A stretch of DNA of 64,000 nucleotides, taken from Siphonodentalium dalli (Eukaryota; Mollusca; Scaphopoda; Gadilida; Siphonodentaliidae). The notes beneath the pieces were generated by a model, which did no database searches, had not been told where the DNA came from, and was given only the letters and a program-made list of their open reading frames with translations. Both the position numbers and the translations under genes were made by a program. The DNA lies in contig CP136063.1 of the NCBI GenBank assembly GCA_032622095.1, positions 27,718,987 to 27,782,986 on the forward strand. Reading direction: 5' to 3'. This document shows positions 9,838 through 20,485 of this stretch, piece by piece (position 1 is the stretch's first letter; every line of letters begins with the position of its first letter).

Positions 9838-9971
9838 CACCCAGCCCCACCAAGAAAAATATTTCAAAGTAATATACATGTACATATGTATCTAGATTCC
9901 AAAATCACCCAGCCCCACCAAGAAAAATATTTCAAAGTAATATACATACATGTATGTATCTAGATTCCAAA
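9838..9971 (+). repeat. Two-copy direct repeat of about 68 bp
   Basis: 'cccagccccaccaagaaaaa', 'tatttcaaagtaatatacat' and 'gtatctagattccaaa' occur in order at about 9840-9903 and again at about 9908-9970, nearly identical. Confidence 0.9.
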
Positions 9972-10684
9972 CTCTTCATGTCTATTGTACTTGGTATACC
10001 TTATACATGTAACTTATATATACTTATCTGCTAAAAGATCTCCCAGTTATTCTTTCTTCAGAGACAACAGTGCACTGGATTCGTATACCAGTATACTGGT
10101 AATAATATCTGAAATACCAAAGAGAAGGTGCTGTTGTGTACGCATGCTACTGCCAGGTACATGTACATGAGGAACCTTATGAATATTCCATCTAAATATT
10201 CATTTACTGGTATATCAAGACGATTCAAGAGCCCTGACAAAGTTAAGAGATAAGAGACATTAAAGCATGACAGGCACATATCAAATTCTGGATGTGTCAT
10301 TCTGATGAATACTAGTACATGTAACGTATATACCGGTATACATGAACATGTATGTTAAACCTTAAGGTACATGTACATGTACATTATTTTAATCAGATGA
10401 TACATTTATACAGGTACATGTACATTAAATCTGTTGTCGGGACATACTGGTGTGAACACATGTACACGTGTGATACTGCTATCAGTATATGAAAGAGAAG
10501 TCATTTGTCACGTGGACATAGAGAAAGATGGAGAAGATGTCTAACTGGTCCCTGCATTAAAGATACATGTACTTTAGCGTTGGCATTGTGCACATGTACC
10601 GTACTGTACATGTACCTTTATTGCTGTTGAAAAGGTCACAACAGTTAAAATCACCATAAACAGAAAGAATATTATGTTTAGACA
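9972..10684. other. TACATGTAC-rich non-coding DNA
   Basis: Dense GTACATGTAC and ACCGGTA words (near 10158, 10317, 10335, 10370, 10415, 10570, 10606). Small open frames show no recognisable family. The motif density is a background feature of many lophotrochozoan genomes (general knowledge). Confidence 0.55.
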
Positions 10685-12353
10685 TACCGGTGTAACACGA
10701 TATCTCCCCCCCTGGGTATCTTCCCCCCACCCTGGGTATCTTCCCCCCACTCGTACATTTTTTTCACTCACTTATTTTATATTAGTATGGTAAGAAATGC
10801 TGAGAAAACTATTAAAAAAAAAAATTGTGGTTATTTTGAAGTTTAACTTAACCCAATAATAGCATAAATATGTCAAAATATTACCTTATGATTCTATCGT
10901 TTAATTTGCTTTATATAGTCATGAAATGGCGAGAAATTAACTTTATATGAGCAAAATTATATATTTTATAGAGTAAAAATTTTGGGTGGGGGGGGGGGGA
11001 GTTACACAGGCCTGAGTATCGTCCCCCCACCCAGCACCTACATATGACAAAAATTAAACGTATGATTTTATTTCTCAATTTGCTTCATATAGTTATGAAA
11101 TGGCGAGAAATTAACTTTATATGAGCAAAATTTGATAGAGTAAGAATTTGGGGTGGGGGGAAGATACCCAGGCCTGAGTATCTTCCCCCCACCCAGCGCC
11201 TACATATGAAAAAATTAAACAAATGATTTTATTGCTTAATTTGCTTTATATAGTCATGAAATGGCGAGAAATTAACTTTATGTGAGAACAATTTGATAGA
11301 GTAAGAATTTGGGGTGGGGGGGAATACCCAGGCCTGAGTATCACCCCCCCCCCACCCAGCACCTACATATGACAAAAATTAAACATGATTTTATTGCTTA
11401 ATTTGCTTTATATATAGTCATGAAATGGCGAGAAATTAACTTTATGTGAGAACAATTTGATAGAGTAAGAATTTTGGGTGGGGGGAAGATACCCAGGCCT
11501 GAGTATCTTCCCCCCCCCACCCAGCACCTACTTATGACAAAAATTAAACATATGATTTTATTGCTTAATTTGCTTTATATGTAGTCATGAAATGGCGAGA
11601 AATTAACTTTATGTGAGAACAATTTGATAGAGTAAGAATTTGGGGTGTGGGGGGATACCCATGCCTGAGTATCTCCCCCCAGCTACATATGACAAAAATT
11701 AAACGTATGATTTTATTGCTTTAAATGGTCATGATATGGTCAGAAATTAACTTTTTATGACAAAAAGTTGATAGAGTAGGAATTTGGTGTGGGGGAGAGG
11801 CCTGAGTATCACCCCCTCACCCAGCAGCAGAATTAAAAATATATATATATATATATAAGTTTATTTCGCCATTTCATAACTATATAAAGCAGGCCTGGGT
11901 ATCTTCCCCCCACCCCAAATTCTTACTCTATCAAATTTTGCTCATATAAAGTTAATTTCTCGCCATTTCATAACTATATAAATCAAATTAAGCAATAAAA
12001 TCATACGTTTAATTTTTGTCATATATAGCCACGGGGTGGGGAGAAGATACTCAGGCCTGGATATTTCCCCCCAACCCCAAATTCTTACTCTATTAAATTG
12101 TTCTCATATAAAGTTAATTTCTCGCCATTTAATGACAATATAAAGCAAAATCGTAAGGTAAAATTTTGACATACATGTATTTATGCTATTGTGTGAGGGG
12201 TTAAGTTAAACATCAAAATAAAAAAACATTAAACAAATTTTTTTAATAGTTTTCTCGGCATTTCTTACCATAATAATATAAAATAAGTGAGGAAAAAAAT
12301 ATATATGAGTGGGGGGGGAGATACCCAGGGGGAGATAAACTGTTACACCGGTA
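10685..12353. repeat. Palindromic (foldback) array of about 165-bp repeats flanked by TACCGGTGTAACA ends
   Basis: Outer ends are inverted: TACCGGTGTAACA at 10685-10697 and TGTTACACCGGTA at 12341-12353. Next inward in both are 'atctcccccc' and 'ctgggtatc', then 'ttatttta(t)at(t)ag/tatggtaagaaatgc'. Inside are repeats of 'gcttaatttgctttatatag', 'tcatgaaatggcgagaaatt', 'aactttat', 'gatagagtaagaatttgggg' and 'ccaggcctgagtatc', direct from about 10840 to 11820 (about 6 units) and inverted from about 11860 to 12170 (2-3 units). The symmetry axis is near an (AT)n run at 11838-11857. G- and C-homopolymers of 5-10 vary between units. Either a foldback transposon with tandemly amplified interior or a rearranged satellite. 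Confidence 0.8.
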
Positions 12354-12930
12354 CAATACATGTGCAGTACATGTGTACCGGTATGTAAAGTGTATGCGAT
12401 AAAGTACAATCAACACAGGAGAAGGCAGGGAAACCCAACTGAATGAACTATGGTTAAAACTTCAACCAAGCTGTTTACTAGTACATGTACAACTTACCAA
12501 TGTGCTATGACATCTCCCCCCATGTACCGGTACATGTTAAGTTACCATACCTTACCGGTATATCTTCCCATTTTCACCAATGACAGTTTTTCGTAGTCAC
12601 ATGGTCACGTAGAATGAGAGTAATTGGCCATTCAATATTGAGGTAAACAAAATTCAGGTGCAGGGGAGGGGTGGATAGACCGGGTAATTTTCAACAACAA
12701 AATTCTGAATTATAATGCCTCTGGCAAAGAAAAAACATCCTTCATTGTCAGAAATGATATTTTTTTCTGAGTCACATAGTAATATTGAAAGATAAAATGA
12801 TACCACTGGTAACTGGCCACCTTACAGTAAGAACAGCCAGTCAATGACTGTGCGGTCGCTCACCAGACAGCAAAGACTGATAATACTGGGACTCTGGAGA
12901 CCATAACTGTACATGTAGTTTTATTTAACT
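12354..12930. other. Non-coding stretch with CATGTAC/ACCGGTA motifs
   Basis: 'acatgtgtaccggtatg' (near 12369), 'gtaccggtacatg' (near 12523) and similar words cluster in the first 200 bp; the remainder looks unique. No gene, RNA gene or terminus recognised. Confidence 0.5.
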
Positions 12931-13032
12931 GTTAGCCGGTAGAGCCATGATGTAGTTGCATTTCGGCCGCTGTGGCAATGCTAACTGCACCGCAGTTACA
13001 TGTAAGTGGACACTTGTTTTGTCCAGCAGGGT
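12931..13032 (+). mobile_element. Half copy of the CCGCGG-rich MITE family
   Basis: 'ttagccggtagagccatgat', 'gtagttgcatttcggccgc', 'ggcaatgctaactgcaccgc' and 'gtggacacttgttttgtcc' then 'agcagggta' matches the right halves of the copies at 14542-14909 and 15008-15328. Only the right end is present here. Confidence 0.8.
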
Positions 13033-13783
13033 ACATTTTTTCTCCCCACATGTTCCTAAACCAGACTTGAAAATTGGTGTCGCCTTATTAACTAAAATAA
13101 GCTGGTGTGAAAGGTTGAAATATATTTTTTGTAAAGAGACTGTTCATTTGATGCAAAAGAGTTAATTCTATGAGTACATGTACCACAGTGAACAAGCCAG
13201 GGATTTTTTGGAGACACCTGTTTTTGGGCAATGATATTCCGAAGGCATATCCTGAATGACTGAGTGGAGGAAGGTTTGGGAGTGGGTAACTCGGGGTTAC
13301 TAACCCCCTGCTGATGGTGGAGGCAAGTTCTTCCTCCTGGAATTGTTTTTGAAAATCCATTGCATTGAGAGCTAATCTAGGGTTCTTTGCGTCAGTATTT
13401 TGAATTTTACTGAGAGGTCAATTTGATAAAGTTTCTCAACCATAACTTTGGAAATGTTTAGATATGTATGGATTGGAAATGCTTATAAGTTATTGTCAGA
13501 TATCCTTTGGTTTGAACAATGGATTATGCTTTAATATCCTGGCTGCTTGAAATGAGACTTACCATTATCACTTTTAATTCATATAATATGCTATTTTCTA
13601 AAATCCAAGTGAGAGACACATACTAGTATATAATATACTAGTACAGAAACATTGTCTATTAAGTTACGGTAGTAATTACTATTAGTACTAATCTCTATGT
13701 TAATTTTTCATTTGGTTTCATGAGATCACACCTGATAACAAGGTTTATTTGATACAATTGTCATTGTTCCTGTACTATTTTTG
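13033..13783. other. Apparently unique non-coding DNA
   Basis: AT-rich, with a tandem 'tactagtatataatatactagta' palindrome near 13621-13643. Small open frames on both strands have no recognisable content. Nothing else seen. Confidence 0.5.
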
Positions 13784-14064
13784 ATTGAAATACGGAAGAC
13801 TGAATGATAACAAACCTGAACTCAAACTACATGTATTTCAAGTTTTAACAGATGAAAGCTAGATAAAGCCCAACATACTTTTACAGTATGATTCCAACTG
13901 TTAAACTTAAATATTTTTGTAAACTTAAATACCTTATGTCAATATATATAGATGATTGATTGAAATACTGAAGGCTGAATGATAAGAAACCTGAACTCAA
14001 ACTACATGTATTTCAAGTTTTAACAGATGAAAGCTAGATAAAGCCAAACATACTTTTACAGTAA
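13784..14064 (+). repeat. Direct duplication of about 106 bp
   Basis: 'gattgaaatacggaagactg' followed by 'aacctgaactcaaactacat' and 'gatgaaagctagataaagcc' to 'acttttacagta' occurs at 13784-13889 and again at about 13957-14064 with few differences; spacing about 174 bp. Confidence 0.9.
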
Positions 14065-14541
14065 AGGCACGGTTGGCCTTAATTGTCGAAAATATTAATA
14101 TTTGTTCCAAACACCGTAAACAGAAAAACATTAAAAGTTAAAACGCATATAGTTTCGTCCATATACATGTATACCATGACCATCGCGTAAACAGCATGTT
14201 ATCATAAAGACCTAAAATATTTTACATAAGCAAGAGCCTGATTGTGTTACAGAAAACAGCACAATGCTACTGGCTAATCACACACAAATGGCTATACCGT
14301 AGATATCTTCGTCTGAACTAGTAACTACGCTTAATTGTAAATACATGTTTTTACATTTCGATTCGGGATGCGACAATTGGGGATCAACTAACGCTAATTA
14401 TTTCGCCATCTCTAGTCATTCCATTAATATATACATGTATATATTTCTTGGGTGGAAGAATAAGTTTTATACATGTACTACAGGTACATGCATGTATTTA
14501 AATCGTGTTTTCCAACTTCCAAGTTCACTGTTTTATTTACA
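14065..14541. other. Unique-looking non-coding DNA
   Basis: No recognisable gene. TACATGTA words near 14164, 14434 and 14471. A 147-codon open frame (14345-14788) runs out of this stretch into the adjacent MITE and is not supported. Confidence 0.5.
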
Positions 14542-14909
14542 TACCCTGCTTGACAAAACAAGTGTCCAATGTCATTGCGGTGTATTTGCCATTCGGCCGC
14601 GGTGTCAGATTTTGGAACTGCAGTTGAGCACCGCGGCCGAACGGCAAGTACGGTACACCATGGGTGAACGGCAACTACACCGCGGCCGGACCGCATGTAC
14701 ATGTACACCATGGTTAGATTTCAGGTTCGTATCATCTTTTTTCAGTTTAATGAACGTACACAGCGGCAACTACACCATGGCCAAATGACAAGTACACGGC
14801 AACCCGACTGTAGTTAGCCGGTGGAGCCGCGGTGTAGTTGCATTTCAGCCGCGGTGGCAACGCTAACCGCACCGCGGTTAAGTGGACACTTGTTTTGTCC
14901 AGCAGGGTA
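14542..14909. mobile_element. CCGCGG-rich MITE, copy 1, TA-flanked
   Basis: Inverted ends TACCCTGCTTGACAAAACAA (14542) and the complement of TACCCTGCTGGACAAAACAA (ends 14909), then GTGTCCA in both. The interior is GC-rich relative to its surroundings, with repeated CCGCGG in both orientations and 'gccgttcgg'/'ccgaacggc' words, so it can fold extensively. Both ends abut TA, consistent with a Tc1/mariner-type TA duplication. 368 bp including the TAs; no coding capacity. Confidence 0.85.
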
Positions 14910-15007
14910 CTGTAGTATGCACATTCCAGCAAACTTTTGTACCAACAGCCAAGTACGGTATGCTTAAGCCTACCAGTCACTGCTATCCCATTCCGGGGTC
15001 CCAAGCA

Positions 15008-15328
15008 TACCCCGCTGGACAAAGCAAGTGTCCATTGGTACCGTGGTGTATTTGCCGTTCGGCCGCGGTGTCAAGAGTTTGTAACTGCAGTTAACGGCAA
15101 ATTCACTGCGACCGAACAGCAACTACTAGTACCCTCATGGCCGAATGACATGTACACCGTGGTTAGATTTCTGGTTTGTGTCATCTTTTTTCGGTTTAAT
15201 TTTAATGAAAGTACACCATGGCCCAACTGTAGTTAGCTGGTGGAGCCGCGGTGTAGTTGCATTTCGGCAGTGGTGGCAATGCTAACCACACCGCAGTTAA
15301 ATGGACAGTTGTTTTGTCCAGCAGGGTA
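15008..15328. mobile_element. CCGCGG-rich MITE, copy 2, TA-flanked
   Basis: Begins TACCCCGCTGGACAAAGCAA and ends with the complement of TACCCTGCTGGACAAAACAA at 15328. The interior matches copy 1 ('cggtgtatttgcc', 'gttcggccgcggtgtc', 'aactgcagtt', 'ggagccgcggtgtagttgca'). About 98 bp separate it from copy 1. Confidence 0.85.
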
Positions 15329-15649
15329 CTAAAAGGATACAATTGTATTGAGATTGGTCTGAACGAGATTGATCTGAGACTGAACGTTCACTACATCATG
15401 CATGATAGATTGAATTTGATGCATACTGCATACAGTGTAGTCTACTGGTATGGCTATGCACTTACCATTCGGCTGTTAGTTTAAGCTGGAGTCTTGTTTT
15501 AATCCAGAGAACAAATCACACATGTGACATTCACAATGTCAACAACAGGTCAACGCCAATATGAATATTCAATAAAATGATCATCTTCAAGTCCAAGTTG
15601 TTGAAATGTTGGCGAAATTGTTGTGTTCTGTGGTCACTCTATCGTTGAT
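15329..15649. other. Non-coding stretch downstream of the candidate minus-strand exon
   Basis: No repeat or gene recognised. If the ORF at 15650-15838 is a true exon, this is 3' untranslated or intronic sequence. I could not identify a convincing GT splice donor. Confidence 0.4.
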
Positions 15650-15838
15650 TTAAGGTCCATGGTACTGTAATAATTTGCTTGATGTTGTCCTCGGTGTTGA
15701 CGAAACTGGTTCGTGGGTGAGGTAGAAATGAAATGCGCTTTCACTTTCAGTTTCAACTTTGACAATGACACTGATTTCGAATACTTTTGCATCGCCTACT
15801 GTCGAAAAATTGCGATGTATAACTCCAAACTGATTCAT
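15650..15838 (-). CDS. Candidate first exon or small ORF, product unknown
   Basis: 62 codons starting MNQFGVIHRN, with an ATG in a reasonable context (caccacgATGa). Unlike its surroundings it has varied, non-repetitive codon content (acidic KVETESESAFHFYLTHE stretch). A promoter-like cluster lies 150-280 bp upstream on the same strand. No domain recognised. The frame stops after LLQYHGP without an obvious splice donor, so it may be a first exon with an unseen donor, a small protein, or chance. Confidence 0.25.
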   Translation of the reverse strand: MNQFGVIHRNFSTVGDAKVFEISVIVKVETESESAFHFYLTHEPVSSTPRTTSSKLLQYHGP

Positions 15839-15989
15839 CGTGGTGTTGTTTGAAAAATCACTGTTGTTAAATCACACTATAATGATGCCGGTCATTTGGT
15901 AGGGACAGTTGAGAATTGAGTTGTTCAACTCGCCTAACAAATCAATGAACAATGTATCAGCGACATTCTGAACTCCTCGACCTGTGACC

Positions 15990-16121
15990 TCTGGATCAAT
16001 TTCCCACAATGCTTCGCAAAAGCGGAGCGGAAGTCACGTGATTTTTAACCCATTTTACTTGTCCGGATTTTCATCGCGTCGAAATTCTGTTTCATGGTAT
16101 TGTAAAAATTAATGACGTCAT
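15990..16121 (-). promoter_or_regulatory. Housekeeping-type promoter-like cluster
   Basis: Within 130 bp there are: 'tttcccacaatgc' (about 15998-16011; on the minus strand GCATTGTGGGAAA, a ZNF143/SBS-like word); GCGGAAGT (about 16027-16034, ETS-like) abutting CACGTG (16035-16040, E-box); and the palindrome ATGACGTCAT (16112-16121, CRE/ATF). Such combinations are typical of animal TATA-less promoters. It could drive the minus-strand ORF at 15838-15650, or transcription rightward. Motif matches only; no expression evidence. Confidence 0.4.
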
Positions 16122-16144
16122 TCACGCCTAAACATGAAAAGCAA

Positions 16145-16165
16145 CAACGCGCCTGCGGCGCGTTG
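16145..16165. repeat. GC-rich perfect hairpin CAACGCGCC-TGC-GGCGCGTTG
   Basis: Nine-base-pair perfect stem with a 3-nt loop, extended by GCAAC/GGTTGC outside. Lies just before the repeat at 16186. Confidence 0.8.
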
Positions 16166-16185
16166 TGGTTGCTACAAATAAAGTC

Positions 16186-16470
16186 CATGTGTAGAAAGTG
16201 CTTGTGTCCCGATCTTCTCCTAGACGAAGCGCAACAGCTGGATTTGCTCTATGTGAGCGTCTTAAACATAGACAGAAGACCAAAACGGGAAATTTTGACA
16301 AAGGTCCGCTCAATTTTGTTCTGGGCTAGGGGAGGGGCAAAATATGTCAATTTTTTGTCGCCGATTTGAACCAAAATGGTTGTGAAGTATCTGTAGGATG
16401 TACTAAGTATTATCGTGCGTGAATTTTGTGAATCGGTTGACAAATGTAGAAATGGTGGCCCTTTCCTTTT
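16186..16470 (+). repeat. Flanking repeat 'A-B', left copy
   Basis: Segment A, 'tagaaagtgcttgtgtcccg' to 'ggatttgctctatgtgagcg' (16192-16262), is nearly identical to 63927-64000. Segment B, 'gggaaattttgacaaaggtc' to 'gaattttgtgaatcgg' (about 16289-16437), is similar to 63719-63882. Order here is A then B; on the right of the array it is B then A, as expected for a tandem repeat with unit A-B. Confidence 0.8.
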
Positions 16471-16890
16471 TTCAAGTTTACAGGGAAAGCACTATGAATT
16501 TATATTTCTTCAACCAATCGTGACGTGTTTGGTATCATTCGATGGGGAATTGTTAGTTCTTTTAAACGATTATTCATTTGCTGCATTATGTCGAATGAGT
16601 CCGGAGATATTCAAAAAAGTATGAACCAGAAACATACATATTGGCCTACATAGTAAAATATCGCCACAAAACCTAACCAAAACCCGGCTAAATATTAAAG
16701 GGGCATCAAATACGAACACAATGCCGCAAAAATTAGCTCGATATCTCGAAAATTGGCCGATATATGGCGACTTTTCTACACGCGTCTTCAAATTTCGAGG
16801 CATGGGTGGGGGTCACACCAGAACGTTCCAACTGAACACATAAATGTCAATAAACCATACTATCGACATTCCAATCAATTCCGCGCGATT
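16471..16890. other. Non-coding DNA between flanking repeat and array
   Basis: No recognised gene. May belong to the flanking A-B repeat, since the right flank is only partly in view. Confidence 0.4.
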
Positions 16891-16898
16891 CCCTTATT

Positions 16899-17089
16899 AT
16901 ACTTCCATATTTTAATATGGAAGTATATTGTTATTCAATTTTTTATTATACTTCCATATTTTAATATGGAAGTATATTGTTATTCAATTTTTTATTTTTC
17001 ACTATTATTATACTTCCATGTGTTAACATGGAAGTATATTGTAATTCTTCTGGCTTTTATTATACTTACATGTTTTAACATGTAAGTAT
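16899..17089 (+). repeat. Four consecutive 5'-end palindromes at the array start
   Basis: Palindromes at 16899-16926 and 16948-16975 (ATACTTCCATA...TATGGAAGTAT), 17010-17037 (ATACTTCCATG...CATGGAAGTAT) and 17062-17089 (ATACTTACATG...CATGTAAGTAT). Each is followed by 'attgt(a/t)attc' and a short T-rich tail. Only the last is followed by a full unit. This looks like serial insertion of elements or repeated truncated starts at the 5' terminus. Confidence 0.9.
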
Positions 17090-18897
17090 ATTGTAATTCT
17101 TCTGGCTTTTATTATTATTATTTTTTTTTTTCTTCTTATTATTCCAATAACATGCCTTAATCTCTGGAACGGCTGAACCGATTCACCCAATTTTTTCGGT
17201 TTCAGTATATAACTTTGGAAGTTCTAGTAAAATGGCCTATTCAGAATTTCGTCCGACCTTGACCTTCGGAGTTATCGCCATTTTGTTGATTTTTGGAGGT
17301 TTTTTGCGACACAAAAGTCACTTGCGAAATCGATGTTTGAATTCTTATATCGTCGAAACGGCTTGACCGATTGATTTGAAATTTGGTACATGCATAGCCA
17401 TTGAGTATACGAAGTCGATGTACAAATAGTGAATTTCATCTGACCTTGACCTTTGGAAACAACGCTCTTTATCGGTTTTATTGTTGTTTTCCTATCTCCT
17501 CCGAAACGGCTTGAGATATCGGGTTCGGACTTTTTTCATTATTTGCGCATGTATGTGTGTTATGAACCACCGAAAAATTATAGGGTTCGCACTTCCGGTT
17601 TAAAAGTTCGCTATGGGTCGAAGGTTAAAAGAACGTTCTTTTTAGGAATCCAGAATGGCTCAAGCTATTGAGTTGGGACTTCTTGTATCATGTGCAGCAA
17701 TCTCTGCGCTCTATAACGATATATACAGTTAATGGATTGCACTTCCGGTTTTGGATAACGGGCGTGTGGGTATGTATCTCAAAACTATTTTGGCGCAGAT
17801 TTTGATGAAATTTGGTGGACGTCATCAGTAGTTGCCACTGATTACTATGCAACTCGAATTTTAAAAATCGGACATAAACTTCGAGAGTTATGGCTGTTTA
17901 AAAACCTGGTTTTTATGGGGTTTTTATGGGGTTTTCGTGCCTTGAAAAATTTCAAAATCGATGTTTGATTACTTTTGTCGTCGAAACGGCTTGGCCAATT
18001 GATTTGAAATTCCGTACCTCCTTGGGCATTGAACATATGCAGTCGATGCATTAATAGGGAATTTCGTCTGACCTTAACCTTTGGAAAGAACGCTCTTTAT
18101 CTGTTTTATTGTTGTAAACGTATCTCCCCCGGAACGGCTTGAGGTATCGAGTTCGGACTTGCATTATTAGTTTCCTCTCATCATGTGCTACAAACGCGCG
18201 AAAAATGGTATGGATAGCACTTCCGGTTCGAAAGTTCGGTATTGGTCGAAGAATCGGTTAACGCTCTTTGAAAAACGTTTTTCTCCTGAATTTGACCAAA
18301 TTCATAGGGTGGCATCGCTATTACGAACTGAAGACAACGCCTTAAAAATTAGCGCAATCGACCAAAAACTGACGTCACAGCACCCGATTCAACTTTTGAC
18401 TTTTGGGTATCCAGCAAGGTGGGAGCCTTGCCCTGATTTCTTTGAAAAAGGCGAATATATCCAAAACGACTCTACCGATTGCCTTGATTTTGTGTACGTA
18501 CATAGCTCCCGTCCTTGGCTATTGACTGGACTGGGTGCGTTGTTCGTCCGACCTTGACCTTGGCACAAAACGCTCTTCATGTTGATTACTGTTGTGTGCT
18601 CATCTCCTCCGGAACGGCTTGAGATATCGAGTTCGGACTTGCTCTATTAGGTTCGTCTTCTCATGTGATACACGCATACAAAAATGACTTCCGGTTTGGG
18701 AGAACTGGCGAGTGGGTGCAGAATTTGATGAAATTTGGTGGATAAAATACTGTGGTTGGTGACTAGTACTATGGTATATAGTATCACAATACTCGCATGT
18801 GTCTGCTGACAACTAACTCGTTAACGGACGACACAAGTTCCCGTCATTGGCAACATGGAAGTATCGAAATTGCTGTGCAATTACAGTTTCATTCTAG
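17062..18897 (+). mobile_element. Array unit 1 (TTACAT palindrome; 'cccgtcattggc' 3' module)
   Basis: Runs from palindrome 17062-17089 through the 5' module, one 630-bp interior repeat ('gaccttgacctttggaaacaacgctcttta' at about 17440) and the 'catgtgctacaaacgcgcg' module (about 18183-18560, containing TGACGTCA at 18370-18377). The hairpin is at 18868-18882 and CTAG at 18894-18897. Confidence 0.85.
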
Positions 18898-20485
18898 TTA
18901 TTATTATTATTATACTTCCATGTTTTAACATGGAAGTATATTGTAATTCTTCTGGCTTTTATTTTTTTTCTTCTTTTTATTATTCTTATTCCTATTATTC
19001 CGATAACATGCCTTAATCTCCGGAACGGCTGGACCGATTCACCTGCTGTTTTCGGTTTCAGTATATAACTTTGGAAGATCTCGGTAAATGGCCTATTGAG
19101 AATTTCGTCCGACCTTGACCTTCGGAGTTATCGCCATTTTGTTGATTTTTGGGGGGTTTTCGCGACACAAAAGTCACTTGCAAAATCGAGGTTTGAATTC
19201 TTATATCGTCGAAACAGCTTTACCGATTGATTTGAAATTTGGTACCTGCATAGCCATTGAGTATACGAAGTCGAGGCATAAATGGCGAATTTCATGTGAC
19301 CTTGAACTTTGAAAACAACGCTCTCTATCTGTTTTATTGTTGTGAACATATCTCCTCCGAAACGGCTTGAGATATCGATTTCGGACTTTTTTCGCATGTA
19401 TGTGTGTTATGAACCGCCGAAAAATTATAGGGTTCGCACTTCCGGTTTAAAAGTTCGCTACTGGTCGAAGGATAAAATAACGCTCTTTATAGGGAATCTA
19501 GAACGGCTTGAGATATTGAGTTGGGACTTTTTGCATTATGTGCAGCAAACTCTGCGCTATCGAACGATATATATAGTTAACGGATATCACTTCCGGTTCG
19601 GGAGAGCGGGCGTGTGGGTATGTATCTTAAAACTCTTTTAGCGCATATTTTGATGATATTTGGTAGACGTCATCAGTAGATGCCACTGATTGCTATGCAA
19701 CTCGAATTTTAAAAATCGGACATAAACTTCGATAGTTATGGCTGTTTAAAAACCTGGTTTATTTCCGACCTTGACCTTCAGAGTTATCGACATTTTGTTG
19801 ATTTTTGGGGGGTCTTCGCGCAACTAAAATGACTTGCAAAATCGAGGTTTGATTTCTTATATCGCCGAAACGGCCGGTCCGATTGATTTGAAATTCGGAA
19901 CCTTCTTAGCCATTGCGCATTGGCAGTCGATGAACTAATAGGGAATTTCGTGTGACCTTGACCTTTGGAAACAACGCTCTTTATCGGTTTTATTGTTGTT
20001 AACGTATCTCCTCCGAAACGGCTTGAGATATCGAGTTCGGACTTTTTTCATTATTTGCTCATTTATGTGTGTTATGTACCACCGAAAAATTATATGGTTC
20101 GCACTTCCGGTTTAAAAGTTCGCTACTGGTCCAAGGATAAAAGAACGCTCTTCATATGCAATTCAGAAGGGCTTGAGATATCGAGTTGGGACTTTTTGCA
20201 TGATGTGCAGCAAACTCTGCGCTCTCTAATGATATATATAGTTAACGGATTTCACTTCCGGTTTGGGAGAACGGGCGTGTTGTATGTATCTCAAATTGTT
20301 TTTGGTGCAGATTTTGATGGAATTTGGTGGATAGAATCTGTGGTTGCCGAGTATTACTATGAGCTACAGTATCACCATACTGATATGTGTCTCCTGAAAA
20401 GTGACGCTTTATCAGGTGACACAATTTCCGTCATTGGCTAACATGGAAGTATCGAAATTGCTGTGCAATTACAGTTTCATTCTAG
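18898..20485 (+). mobile_element. Array unit 2 (TTCCAT palindrome; 'tatgagctacagtatcacc' 3' module)
   Basis: (TTA)n spacer, palindrome 18912-18939, two interior 630-bp-type repeats, 3' module with 'gatatgtgtctcctgaaaa', and CTAG at 20482-20485. Confidence 0.85.

Noticed and set aside
14345-14788. 147-codon ORF as a gene
   Set aside because: It crosses the left end of a MITE with inverted repeats, and its composition is repeat-derived.
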